A DNA stretch of 64,000 nucleotides from Puccinia triticina. Its lineage: Eukaryota; Basidiomycota; Pucciniomycetes; Pucciniales; Pucciniaceae. The position numbers and the translations under genes are program-made. Below the pieces are notes generated by a model. It worked only from the letters and a program-made list of their open reading frames with translations. It was not told the origin of the DNA and searched no databases. This document shows, piece by piece, positions 1-10,743 of the stretch (positions are counted from its first letter, which is position 1; every line of letters begins with the position of its first letter). The stretch is taken from contig NC_070559.1 in assembly GCF_026914185.1 (NCBI RefSeq), forward strand, positions 8,663,501 to 8,727,500. Reading direction: 5' to 3'.

Positions 1-244
1 GCGGGAGTAGACGCAGGGTAGTCCAAGTCAAGCGTAGCGATTGCAAGCTACCATACTGAACGGGAGGATGATGTTGTATGGGTATGTGTGACAAGTGTGG
101 GAGCGGGCAAATGGGTGGGAAGATCCTGGGGGCAGGACTTCAAAACTGGGGCGGTGTAAGACTCAAAAGTGTTCCTGAGAACCTTTTGCTGAATGGAGAA
201 GGGGATGATGGAGGTGCAAACTCTGCCCTTCTATACTACCAGAT

Positions 245-276
<32 letters not shown>

Positions 277-700
277 TTAATGAAGTGATAGGATTGGTTG
301 GTTCAGATGAGCTTGTTGATGACACTGAATAATTTGTTGATATTGTTATTGTAAGGGTTGTTATGTATGTAGGTTGTTAAGTATATGTAAGACTGTAAAT
401 GTAAATGTTGGGGTGACTGTAATTGGTGAGTAATGAACTGCCCCCCTCAACAACTGAGGGGGGGAGAGAGCTCCTTATATAGACAAATGTGAGGGAATTT
501 AGCTACAAGGAGGCCCTGTATGAGGGATTTTAGCTGCAGGGAAACTGAATGAGTGACTATGATTGGTCAGAACATGAGGGATTTAATGTGGTACTACTAT
601 GATGTCACCTGCAGCTGTCAGTTGTGAAAATCCACTAATTTAGAATGTATGTACATACTATGCAGTGTAAATGAATATGTGTAGCTTTCCTGCAGCTGGG
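1..700 (-). mobile_element. LTR retroelement fragment: LTR 3' end plus start of internal region
   Basis: The stretch from 155 to about 330 is roughly 90 percent identical by eye to the reverse complement of 35700-35853, which is the end of a TG...CA-bounded LTR. The shared end reads TGTAAGACTCAAAAG. A TATA-like CTTATATAG lies near 475, as in the 35.5-kb copy (TATATAAGGAGCTC). Orientation is therefore minus, with the internal region running off the left window edge (1-154). The outer end of this LTR was not found, and similarity fades after about 620. The short plus-strand ORF at 78-332 is a by-product of this repeat. No PBS beginning with TGG follows the LTR end, so the superfamily is not assigned. 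Confidence 0.6.
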
Positions 701-1047
701 TTGTGTATGTAAACGTGAGTTTGGAATAGGAGGTGAGGTGTATATGTAGCTTGGAATGTAACTTCTAGTCCTGTAGAGTCCCTTCCTTGCGCCAAAGTCC
801 GTGATTTCTGATGAATGTTATGTAAAGAAAAGAAAACAGAGAATTTTTTTATTTTTGATGTAGTGGAACCTTTCCGTCTACCACAGCGGATGTGGTGATT
901 TATATAGGCAAGCGCGGTAGAATGTCCACGCGGGGAATGCACAAAGCCGCTCAGGCAGAGTGCATTCCGGTGACATAAGCACTGAGGATGAGGTCAGGAA
1001 AGCACGCTAGGAAAGCTTACAGAAAGTCACACGCGGATTGGAATGCA

Positions 1048-1112
1048 CAGATCGCGGATTGCGGATCGCAGATCGCGGATCGCGGATTTTGGATCGGGTA
1101 TTCGGATCGGAG
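1048..1112. repeat. Short tandem array of GATCGCGGATT-like units
   Basis: Six or so degenerate copies of a 7-10 bp unit (GATCGCG/GATTGCG) lie side by side. The surrounding 700-2090 region holds no recognisable gene. ORFs there on both strands are low-complexity and lack any recognisable domain. Confidence 0.6.
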
Positions 1113-2092
1113 CGGAAAAGACAGGGCTGGACTGCGGCGGGACTACACACGTGGACTGGTAGCAGCGGCGCGTCAGCGGGTGAGCCATGACAGCCAGAGT
1201 GGGTTCCACCACCGGATGGAACCGGGGTGAAGGCGGTGGCGAGAGGACGACTGACGGGGGCTAGACAGAGGACAGTGGGAGGGCAAGCGTTGGAGAGGAG
1301 CGGAGTCTGGGAAAGTGACAAGCGGGATAGCGGGCGGAGTAGGCGGACTAGTGCGGGAAAGTGTCAGACATGCGAGATTGGGTGGGAAAGGTGACATGCG
1401 TGGAGGGAAGGATGGGGGTGGCTCGGGGTTTTCTCCTCTCTTTTCCTCATTGAATAATCTTTATCCAATCAATTATTACGGATTTTTCACTCATCATTGT
1501 ACTTACAACTACGGACGTACAAGAGTTATTGGGAGATTATCTGTGTTCTTATTCTTATTGGAGAGTTACTTCGGATTCTTGCGCTTACAAAGTTGGCAGC
1601 TTTATTCACTTGCGGACTATTACGCTATAGATCAGGCTCGGTAGAGGAGCGCTGAAGGCTAGCGGAAATTAGCAGTGCGGAGCCGAGTTACCGACAATCA
1701 CACAGCCCAGACATCAATATTCTTGAAGAAGGCGGTCGGCGGACATTCTTCACCAGCTAACCAGCTTTCTTTCTCACAGCGTCTTCCGCCCGTACTTCTG
1801 AGTTTCTCACGTCTTCTAAGTTCAATACCCCGCAACTTCAATCTTCTCCAACTCTTTGGTTTAGATCACACCCCGCCGGCAGTATCCCCGGCTCTCTCTC
1901 TCTCAAAAAACAAAATTGCCAATGCGCCATTCCAGCCGTCAGAAAATCATCCCCCCCCCCACGCTTACACGATCCTCATAGCGCTCACTCACAGCCAATC
2001 ACCCCGGAGGGCATACGCAGTCCATTTTCAGTTTTCTCATTCCCCTCCCCCAACTGCTTCCGGCCTAGCACCGGCAAGAGTTCCTCAGCATT

Positions 2093-2335
2093 TTAGCAGT
2101 GCCAGTGGTCGTGCAGGACTTGGTCAATTAGTTTTGGCTGCTTCAGGTGAAAACCCTTCTCACTCCTTTGAAATTGCAGACCGACAATCAATTCAATCCC
2201 GTTGCTCCATTTGATTTGGAGAATACCCTTCAGGCTGTTCTCCAGCCGCCGTAAGAGGAAGTAGGAGGAGCCTGTCACAATTATGTCATCCACATGTATC
2301 CAGATGATGCCAATTTCATTAAGTGCTGTAAAGTG
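2093..2335 (-). pseudogene. Copia reverse transcriptase fragment
   Basis: Read on the minus strand, the fragment contains the reverse-transcriptase catalytic box WIHVDDIIVTGS followed by residues typical of the Ty1/copia palm-thumb region (LIVGLQF, LKQPKLI). Both catalytic aspartates are kept. Only about 75 codons remain, and neither an upstream finger domain nor RNase H adjoins, so this is a relic. It is not contiguous with the copia gag-integrase at 3.5-5.5 kb, though it could have been the missing 3' part of that element before rearrangement. Confidence 0.8.
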
Positions 2336-2439
2336 TAGATACTGTTATCATACTGGCTGGCTTTGTAGCCAAGGTCAGTAAGAATAACAAGCATTTCAAC
2401 AAATGTTCATAACCATGTAAGAATATTGTGTTTTGAATA

Positions 2440-2860
2440 ATGCTTGGATTTATTCTCAAATTTTCTGGTTTCATTATGTACTTAACTTTATTTTAAAATT
2501 CACACCAAACTCTAGAAACCACACCCAACTTTAAACCAAACCTTGAGATAGACTTCCACCCGGGATATCTTTGTGTAACAACCCAGCGCTTGATTGGCCC
2601 CTCCCTGCCCATCCCATGGTAGCAGAGCGCAACGGCCAATGGTCATGGGCAATGGATGATGGGGTCAAGAATGTGCTCTGGTTCCAAATATGAGCTTGGA
2701 TTTTCTCTAACCCAACTTCTAGACCCCCTACTGGAGGGTATTGGCTTTGGGCCTCATCTGACATCTGTCAAGATGCACCTCATGGAAGGGATATGAAATG
2801 TATGGAGTCAACCTTTGTCAACGAAACCAGAAAAATTGAGAAAATATCCAACCTTTCTTC
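2440..2860. repeat. Dispersed repeat with TTTTCTGGTTT-type inverted ends (copy 1)
   Basis: The ends carry TTTTCTGGTTTCATT and its inverse (AACGAAACCAGAAAA). The interior is a diverged copy of 25370-25700: both contain ACCTAACTTTAAAAC-like, GGCCCCTCCCTGCCC and CATCTGACAT blocks in the same order. No coding capacity. This looks like a non-autonomous foldback family of unknown class. Confidence 0.55.
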
Positions 2861-2874
2861 AAAACACAATAGCT

Positions 2875-3050
2875 GGGGGTTTCACAACAAAGAAACCCGG
2901 GAAGGTGTTTGACCGCTTGCGAGTATCGTTATGAGTTTGCTCGGGGCAATTTCTTGCGGGACTTCACGCCAAAGTTTTAAGCGAGTATGTCACCCGCGAG
3001 TAAAGAAATTTAGTGCTGCGGGAAGCAAAAATGCTTATTGTGAAACCCCC
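2875..3050. repeat. MITE-like sequence with GGGGGTTTCACAA ends
   Basis: Left end GGGGGTTTCACAACAA and right end TTATTGTGAAACCCCC form inverted termini around about 175 bp. No clear target duplication can be read. A partial similar block (TTGTGAACCCCCTA) follows at about 3080. Confidence 0.5.
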
Positions 3051-3236
3051 TAATATGTCCTAAAGTTTTGAAAATTTCAATTGTGAACCCCCTATTATGT
3101 AATCCCACTGGAAATGCTATACATATGAATTTATAATTTATGCATGCATAATTTAAACTAACTTTGATCACCATAATTGCTTGATCTATGCAGCTTGTTG
3201 ATTAAAGGTGGCCCCTGAACTCCCCTGAAGTCTATA

Positions 3237-3452
3237 CACTGCTAGCATAATTGGCTGGGTTGAGGTTATCCCAGTTAAACTGGGATTCACTCAACCAATT
3301 TAAACTTGGGCAATCTCAACTGATGAAATATAAATCCAAGGTACCCCCCTTGGGTTTATATTAAATTGGTTGAGATCAACCAAGTTTAAATTGGTTGAGT
3401 GCATCCCAGTTAAACTGGGATGACTTCAACCCAGCCAAATATGCTGGCAGTG
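3237..3452. mobile_element. Foldback MITE with CACTGC termini
   Basis: Nearly the whole element is one inverted repeat. CACTGCTAGCATAATTGGCT on the left matches the complement of the right end (CACTGCCAGCATATTTGGCT) and continues through CCCAGTTAAACTGGGA and TCAACCAATTTAAACTTGG on both arms. CACTG termini suggest a CACTA-type relationship. No matching 3-bp target duplication is visible (ATA against CTA). It abuts the truncated end of the copia element on its right. Confidence 0.75.
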
Positions 3453-5515
3453 CTAACTTGACATTTTGGAGAGCCCTGGTGCCGCCTTTTGCACCAGCCT
3501 CCAAAGGAAGGACTTGGTACTAATGTCCCCAAAAATTAAATGAACTGAGAGCTTGAGGCATTGTGGCAGAGAAAGATTTGCTCTCTCATTCATCCCACCT
3601 TCCCGGTGCGACCTCTGAAGTGATGAGATGAACAGGAACTGAGGGCAACAGGCAGGCCCCAGGGATTTTATACCAGACGAGGCAGCTGAATGGATGAAGG
3701 TAGGAGAGATCGGTTGTGGGCAGGTTGAGGACCGCGTTTGGGGATTTAAAGTCTGCCGGTGTGTTGCAGGGGAAGGAGTTATAGGCAAAGAGGAGTGTTG
3801 GAGAGTGTCCGTCCAAAACAATTTTGGTGTGCGCGTGCTGATGAGAGCGGATTGTATTAGGTTGCTGATTGTTTGGTTCGTCCTTTCCGCCACGCCATTT
3901 AACTCAGGGGAATGTGGAGGGCTAGGCTCATGACTGATACCTGACAAAGAAAGATATGAAGAGAACTTATTTGAAATATACTCTCCGCCATTGTCTGAGC
4001 GTAGAGCCAAGATCTTATGTGCACTGCTTTTCTCAAACAAGGCTTGAAAGAGCTTGAAACATGAGAAAGAATCACTCTTGTATTTCATGGGAAATACAAC
4101 TAGGAATTTGGAATAGTTGTCTACAAACGTGATGAAATAAGAGTACCCCTCGCGTGATTTCACCTCATATGATCCCACATCTGAGTGGATAAGCTGGCCG
4201 GGAAAAGTTGAGCAATGAGAGAGGCAAGACTTGAAGGCCTTTCAAGGCATTTTGGCTTGAACACAGGTCGGACATTGTTGGACGGCTGTTTTGTTCATAT
4301 CTGATGGTGTGATACCGTTTGTTTTTAGCAAGAGTTTAAGGGGTTTCAATCCAATGTGGGAGAATTGGTTGTGGAAACCCAGAAGAGATCAATCAAAGAT
4401 GGGGGGAGTGAGAGTGAGAGACGAAGAGGATCTCACAGATTCAGAAGGTGGATAATAGAGGTTTCCTTGTAGGTACCCTTGGCCAATGGATTGCCCTTTG
4501 ATTGAGACGTTGGTTGTGTTGTAAAAGTCACAGGAGTTCTTGGAAAACACCACCGTGACCCCGGCATCGCAGAGACCGCCAACTGAGAGCAGTGGTTTGT
4601 GGAGAGCGGGTACCACTAGAGTCTTGATGGGTTGACAGCCTTTGATGGGGAGCTGAGCCAGCCCACAGTGAGTGGAGTTGGCTAGACGAACTGGAGTGCA
4701 ATCGACCATGAGATCAACAAGAGTTGACCCGTCTGGTGTCATGGACATTGAACCACTGTAATCAATCCAGCCAACTCTGGCCCAGCGCCTCCCTCCTACA
4801 ACTCCGGTCCTGTGCCCTCCTCCTCCAAGCAGACAGGCCAGAAGGACTTTGCCCCAGAAGAGGGGCCTGCGGCCCCAGCCACGTCCGCCGATTCCGGCCC
4901 TGCGCCTGCCCCCGCTGACACACAGTGCAGCCAGTCGGAGGGAATAGAGCTGAGGAGAGCTGCATTATGAAAATCCTCCGGGGTAAGAGGTTCTTCCGGG
5001 GAAACAAGAGAGTTTAGGTGTTCGTAGGATTTCGCCAGTGTCTCAATGTGAGAGTTGATGTTGTCTCCTTCCATCCGGGCGTTCACCAACTTCCGGATCC
5101 AGTGTACGCGGCCGCCTGAGGTTGAGTCCTGGTGAGCACGAGAGAGATTGTTCCAGATCGTCGCGGCGTTATCCTTGTTGGCAAGATGACGGAGATTTGA
5201 TTTGTCGACAATCTGGACCAAGACCGCGTATACAAGATTGTTGTCTTTGTACCAGGTATTTGGGCGCAGGTTGGGTGCAACCAAGCTGAGGACATGATTG
5301 ACCTTCCTCCAGTTAAGATAGTTGGAGTCGGCACCCGGGGCCTTGAGGATAGGAAGTCTGGCAATTGAGATCTTTGAGGAAGTGGTTGACATTTGTGAAG
5401 AGACACCGATGTTGGTGTGAGTTGGAATGTCCTGTTTGATGTCTTTAGATGTAGACATCTGGGTTAGAGAGGACACAAGAGATTGATCCTTGTATTGTTC
5501 ACGAGTTTGTAACAC
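3453..5515 (-). pseudogene. Ty1/copia gag-protease-integrase remnant, broken
   Basis: On the minus strand the order is gag (about 5515-4796), a protease/pre-integrase segment (4748-4389) and the integrase core (4178 down to about 3690). Gag shows the UBN2-type pattern (YLNWRKV, ATIWNNL, LNSLV). Integrase shows FVDNYSKF, LRSDNGGEY and ELNGVAERTN. Reading is interrupted by a stop after gag, an in-frame TGA at 4242-4244 between the zinc-finger-like CPTC segment and the integrase, and a frameshift near 3800, after which the open frame moves to one containing FAYNSFPCNTP and HPFSCLVWYKI. Where an LDSG-type protease motif is expected the sequence reads LDYSGSMSM, so the active site is probably lost. 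No RT or RNase H follows. The element is dead and truncated at the CACTGC foldback. Confidence 0.85.
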
Positions 5516-5576
5516 CTAGTATGCCAATTTTTAACGTGCCTAGCGGTGCGCAAGTATAGCTGGAAGCTAGCTGGAG

Positions 5577-5590
5577 CTCATAACCTGATG
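5577..5590 (-). other. Copia primer-binding site, half-tRNA iMet type
   Basis: The plus strand reads GCTCATAACCTGAT, which matches the anticodon-loop part of initiator tRNA-Met (GGGCTCATAACCC). The same block sits at the LTR boundary of the second copia element (41651-41665). By analogy with Drosophila copia, which primes from a 5' half-tRNA cut in the anticodon loop, this is the primer-binding site between the 5' LTR and gag. Confidence 0.6.
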
Positions 5591-5950
5591 AGAACTGAGG
5601 GCAACAGGCACGGAGCATGGCGGTGTTTGAGGGTTGTGGAAGGATAAATTTCATATCAGAGAGATGGAATGGAAAACAAAAGAGAAGAAAGAAAAGGAGA
5701 GAAAACTAACCTGAGGGCAACAGGCACGGAGCGTGGCGGTGTTTGAGGGTCGTGGAAGGATGGAGAAAGGGTCCTTCCACGCCTGCTGCCTCAGGTAGAC
5801 TACATACAACCTGTGACATGTATGTGAGAGACAAGAGACATGGGAGAAGCATAAAAGACAAAACAAAACCTGAGTACTAAACTCAACACGAAGCGGCTGG
5901 CTTTGGCCGGTGCAAATATCAAGAGTCCGCAAGTCCCACCGGGCCACCCT
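5584..5950 (-). repeat. Probable 5' LTR of the decayed copia element, with an internal duplication
   Basis: The sequence directly beyond the PBS contains the block CTGAGGGCAACAGGCACGGAGC...GTGGAAGGAT twice (about 5590-5645 and 5711-5762), separated by an AG-rich spacer. The second copia LTR in this window shows the same kind of internal duplication. The outer LTR end could not be fixed. The following 5950-6640 holds no gene I can recognise. Confidence 0.5.
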
Positions 5951-6650
5951 CAGACTCCACTTGTCGGTTTGCGCTGACCGGAGCGGAGGATGCCTGCGAC
6001 TCGAGGGTCAATTTCTGCCATATCTCGGGTAAGGTTGATCCGGATCATCCACTTCTCATTCAACCAAGCGGGTCCCGACTCCCGATAAACCCACTCGGAA
6101 TGGTGATCTTATGGCGCTTGAAGATCATGAAGTATGGTGCGGCCAAATTTTAGCCCGTGAAAAAGCCTAGGCTGCTACTATAACATGTGTGGGGCACTGG
6201 GGCTATAGGATAACAGACTCTTTCGGGGTGCGCTTTCCCTAAAATCCTTCAACCTGTAGGCTGTTCCGGGCTTTTCTTCTCGTACCATGAATTGATCATC
6301 CATCTGCTACGACTCTTGGTTAGAGCCGTGCGCATGTGCCTCAACGACCGTTTCTCTTTGGCCTGTAATCCCAAAAAAATATGTTGAGAGGATCAAATCA
6401 CAGTTTTTGATAGCATATAGAGCACTGCGTATCTTCGCCCACTTGTCTCATCATTGCATCGACCACTTCAACCCAATTTTAAAACCTCCATATCATCAAC
6501 CCAATTTTATAACCTCCATATCACACTTTCTGTGTTTTTTTGGCGTAATTTTTGGTTAGCTCTTAGTCAGATTCTTGTTTCTTGTCCTTTGGTTCCTGCT
6601 TTTGTATTGTATTTTTTTTTGCTTGTTTGAGTAGGAATACGTTTGGCAAT

Positions 6651-7766
6651 ATGCTGTTCAGCTTGGTGAAATTGGTCTTTGTTTGCTCGGGTGCGCGTAC
6701 TTTTGTTTGAGTTTCGGGATTCATCGCGCGATTAACAGTGATTTTTGTTCTACCCTGATCATCTTTTTCCCTTTGCACTTTAGCTCTTCAATCGTCTGTC
6801 AGCGTTTCTGCACTGGTGCCGAAAAAGTACGTAGCGATTTGCTCAACCCTTACACATTCCTCGGAGATCAATCATACTAATTTTTCGTTTCTTCTACTTT
6901 GCCGAGGATAGTGGCGCGCAATATGGACGATCCAAGATGTACAAGGGAGTTATTACCAGACGACAAGTCTTAGATGCGAGTGCCTCCGCGCAAGTGAATG
7001 TCGGGCCAGGTCAAGCGAATACCGGAGGGTCAGCTAAATGGAATGACGGCGGGTCGGTCGGCCTCGATCCGAGTGTCTCAGTTTCAGCCGACATCAACCT
7101 CTCCCTCCAAGGCTGGTCTTCACTGAGTGCAGAGTTCACACACTGCCGGACCACCTTTGAGCAAAACGCACAGGTCGATGTAGCTATCCAAGCAGCTACC
7201 TCTTTGGTCTCTATGATACAAGACGTCAACAATCGCTACGGGCAATGCGCTTGTAGAAGACAGCTTGCCGGAGATGAAACGATCGTTCGTTCTCTTCTTT
7301 TCTTCTTTGAGCCATATATCTATGGCAGCCGTTTCTAACTACCCACCCCTCTAATGTTTACTTCACAATCACTATCACCACTACTCAGGCCGAGTTCAGG
7401 ACGCTACTCACGCAGTTTTTTCTAGCATTGGAGTTCACTTTGAAAGCTGGTCTAGAGCACTACCACGACGTATGGTACAGTCAATTCAAACGTGAGCCTC
7501 TCGAAAAACTTCTCCCTGGGGGCTTGGCCGAAAGAAACTGATCCTGAACCCTTGATTTGGGCGGGCCAATTATTTATGTAGCCATTTTTAACCAGTGTGC
7601 GCCTGCCTTTGTCAGCTTACGAGCGATTTCTGCTGCACTTGAGATCGATCTCAGTGCTGTTTTAGGAAGAGTGGACTTGGACCCCACTATCTTTTTGACC
7701 GTTGATTTGAATGTGTCCAGTCTTCTAGGGATCAACCTTGCATTGGGTGGACTACTTCACCTATGA
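6651..7766 (+). CDS. Secreted protein of unknown function, five exons
   Basis: Exons 6651-6690, 6784-6826, 6912-7284, 7389-7491 and 7582-7766 join in frame to 247 codons ending in TGA. The first codons encode a good signal peptide (MLFSLVKLVFVCS, then a small-residue stretch ending near residue 23). The mature part has a Gly/Ser/Asn-rich segment (SAQVNVGPGQANTGG, then SVSADINLSLQGW), a hydrophobic helical middle (about residues 110-190) and a hydrophobic C-terminus (INLALGGLLHL). Few cysteines are present. Exon 3 and exon 4 could be read differently, since the donors GTTCGT and GTGAGC are not the strongest. I recognise no domain. A secreted, possibly effector-like or wall-associated rust protein is an inference from the signal peptide alone. 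Confidence 0.65.
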
Positions 7767-8045
7767 AATAAGTAAAAATCCACGTTATTCCGTTGCTCTA
7801 TGTTCTATCCCTGTAGCCTGTGCTCTTATCTATATACTACCAGTGTTGTACTTTCTGAGGCATGGCAAATGCTGTATGCAATCCAGCTTACATATATTTG
7901 TGACCTCTGAGCGCATTTTCGTAATAAATAGAGAACATTCTGTTATTGAAATAAATAAATAGCTTGATTTAGAAGGATGGACGATGTAAATTTTGGGTAG
8001 AATTCGAACTCCGTTGACGCTGCTTTGACGCTGAACAATTTGGAT

Positions 8046-8073
8046 AAAGGATGATAAGTCTTATCATCCTTTG
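8046..8073. repeat. Short palindrome within a dispersed motif
   Basis: AAAGGATGATAAG is followed at once by its complement CTTATCATCCTTT. The 5' half, CTGAACAATTTGGATAAAGG-like, recurs at about 8953 and 9425, each followed by GATGATAAGACT. The 7767-9150 interval otherwise contains only repeats of these blocks (AGACTCTCTTTGACAC..., GCGTTGACGCAG at 9025 and 9631) and a palindrome-rich patch at 8260-8740 (GGAGGGATCCTCC, GCGGGTACAAG). No gene is visible. Confidence 0.5.
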
Positions 8074-9150
8074 GTGGGCGAAACTAACAGCAATAAGTCG
8101 AGGTAAAATGCATAATGACAACAAAAATCTTCATTACCCAATGTGGAGTGACGAATTTCGCGAGGTGCACTAGCAACACACTCATTTACAACATTCCCTT
8201 CAGGAATGCACCCGTCCGCCAACTAGGAACTGTTCCTGGTGAGTAGGACCAAGGTGTTCTGCAAAGATAAGCCTTCCCCAAGCTTGTACCTGCTTTCTGG
8301 GGAAGAGCGGGTACAAGGTGCTCGCCAAGGAGGGATCCTCCCCGGCAAGCAGGTGATACATACATCTTGAGGTGAGTACACCGTGTAGCTGCTTGGTGGG
8401 AAGGAAAAGTTCTCGGTCAGCAAGGACAGCGTTAAGGTGGCATCCACCCCGCCACACTCTCTTACAAGCTGGCATCCTTGCCGCCGTTGTTTTCGTCGGT
8501 AAGAAGGTATACGACCTCAAAGCTTTTCCAAGGCATCGTCGGCAAGCGGGTTTGGCCCGGTCGCCGGCTAGCGACCCGCTTCATGGCAATGTCTTCTTCT
8601 GTGAAAAGATAATATGTCCTTACACCCGTGGTTATAGATAATTTATCCCGACAAGCGGGTACACCTAGCTTAGCTTGTCAAAAAGTGTACGCCGCTCTCG
8701 CCGGCAATGTCTTCTTGGGTGAGAAGGGTCAAGTTGCTCGTGCCTTCCGGCCATTCCTTCCAAAAGGAATAGGTACGTAGTGGGTAAGATGGGTGTTTCA
8801 TTACTTGTCACAGATGGTTGCTCTTGGTAACCGCTACATAAGGATCGACCCATTCAATATGCACTTCAACGGACTTATTGTTGCTAGTTTCGGCGACGCG
8901 ATAAGACTCTCTTCGACACACGACTACGACGACACTCTCTGACTCTCACACCTGAACAATTTGGATAAAGGATGATAAGACTTTCTTTGACACGCGACTA
9001 CGACAACACTCTGACTCTCTCACACCTGCGTTGACGCAGGGGGTTGGTTGATTGATTGGGGATTTGGGTGAAGCACGCGTAAGAGATGTATTGATATCTC
9101 CGTGATAAATGATGTAAACGCGTGAATTTCAATTTTAACTACTGGCTAAC

Positions 9151-9418
9151 CAGGACCCTGGAACGCGCGGCCAGAACATAGTAACCAAAATGTATGAATG
9201 TTCCAAGCTACTTTGGCTCACAACCAAACATGATATACTCAATCTGAAAAGATGGGCACATGTACGCTCAAAGGGAAAATAATGTACTGCTATCTTATCC
9301 TAAACATGTGGCAAAAGTTTGAAAGAAATGAAGAAAAACCTCTTTCAAAAATGTATGAATCCCACGGTTTTGAATTGATTTTTGTTACTGTGTTCTGGCC
9401 GCGCGTTCCAGGGTCCTG
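9151..9418. mobile_element. MITE with CAGGACCCTGG terminal inverted repeats
   Basis: The left end CAGGACCCTGGAACGCGCGG continues GCCAGAACA and is repeated in inverse orientation at the right end (9380-9418). GCTAAC flanks both sides (9145-9150 and 9419-9424), an apparent 6-bp target duplication. CAGG termini recall hAT elements, whose duplications are normally 8 bp, so the class is uncertain. The interior is AT-rich and non-coding. Confidence 0.7.
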
Positions 9419-10024
9419 GCTAACCTGAACAATTTGCATAAAGGATGATAAGACTCTCTTTGACACAAGACTACGACAACACTCTCTGACTCTCACACAC
9501 CTAGAACAAGGAAAAAAAAGATAAGAAAAGAAAACAGCAAACAATATGAGTATAGTAAACATTGGTTAGGAAAAACAATGATAGTGTAAACAGTAATCTG
9601 AGATTGTTATTATATGGTAACGCATACCTGCGTTGACGCAGAGGGTTGGTTGATTAATTGGGGATTCGGGTGAAGGACATGTAAGAGATGTATTGATATC
9701 TGGAAATGAGGTTTGGGTGTTTTGGAGAATGGGAGTTGTTTGTTAGTTTTTGTTTCTTGCATTGTTGTTCGGAGTTGTGATGATTTGAAAAAAGGAGTCC
9801 ACTTACCAGTCTCTTCTTCATGGAATAAATGATTCAAACGCGTGAAGAAAAGACTGGCACCGCGGGGCAAGTCAAAAATGGTTTTGTTGATGGGGGTATT
9901 GATTAGGTTTGAGTTAGGTTTAACTTGAGGATGAGGAAAGTTTGAGATGCAAGTGAGAATTTAATGTGCTGCGTATTCATAATGTGATGTGGAATATGCA
10001 TATCAAAAATGCATAGAATTCAAC

Positions 10025-10170
10025 AGAGGACTTCCCGTCAATCTGGGAATCCTGATTTGTCCAGATTTCACAGGGAAATCTGGGCTCAATTGTCCCAAAT
10101 TCCAGATCTGCCTAGATTTGCCTGCAAGATCTGGGAAAATCTGGGTTTCCAGATTGGCGGGAAGTCCTCC
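10025..10170. mobile_element. GGAGGACTTCC-family MITE, copy 1
   Basis: Inverted termini (A/G)GAGGACTTCCCGTCAATC and the complement at the right end (GGCGGGAAGTCCTCC) surround short inner inverted blocks containing CAGATTT and AAATCTGG. Flanking triplets are AAC and ACT, so the target duplication is imperfect here. The same family occurs at 15318, 26088, 58834 and 58989. A related pair of tandem blocks follows at 10215-10490 (CATCTGGGACCC ... CTCCAGATCACTTC), ending in part of another GGAGGACTTCC end at 10354. Confidence 0.75.
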
Positions 10171-10596
10171 ACTCTAACCTTGCTTGCTGGCAAAAACTGG
10201 ACAACTATGTACCTGTAACATCTGGGACCCTCAAATCTGTGGTATACACCAAAAAAATCTAGACTTATGTAGGGAATTCTAGCTTTTGTGGCTCCAGATC
10301 ACTTCCGGGAGGCCCTCAGATCATGACAGCAAGTCGCCCACTTTCTCTCAATGGAGGACTTCCTATGCAATCTGGGACCCCCGCAGATGTTGGTTTAGAC
10401 TGAAAAAGTCTACATTTTTGCAGGGGAATCTATTTTCTTGGGCTCTAGATCACTTCTGGGAGTCCCACAGATCTCAATGGCAAGTCATCCAATAAATCTC
10501 TACTGGCAAGTTAGGTTTAGCCCTACCGCCTGCATCATGTTCAATTAATGGGAATTCCTCTAATGAATTGGCTGAGTCAATGTGATAAGTTGAAGA

Positions 10597-10604
10597 TATA
10601 AATA
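10597..10604 (+). promoter_or_regulatory. TATA box candidate
   Basis: TATAAATA lies about 140 bp upstream of the first ATG of the 10744-12761 gene. Its sequence is consensus-like; assignment is by position only. Confidence 0.45.
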
Positions 10605-10743
10605 GAGCTCAAGACTTTGATTTACACAGCAGGTATTCATTGAATAAGCCAGCCTGATTGAGGGCCCAATCTGAGCTGTTGTCAGGGGTCTGTGTGAAAC
10701 CCCCCTGGACAGCTCGTGTGACAGCTGGTGCGGCGCTTCTCCA

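Noticed and set aside
78..332. 84-codon ORF at the left edge
   Set aside because: It overlaps the conserved LTR end shared with 35700-35853 and crosses into the internal region of that element. No protein similarity is apparent.
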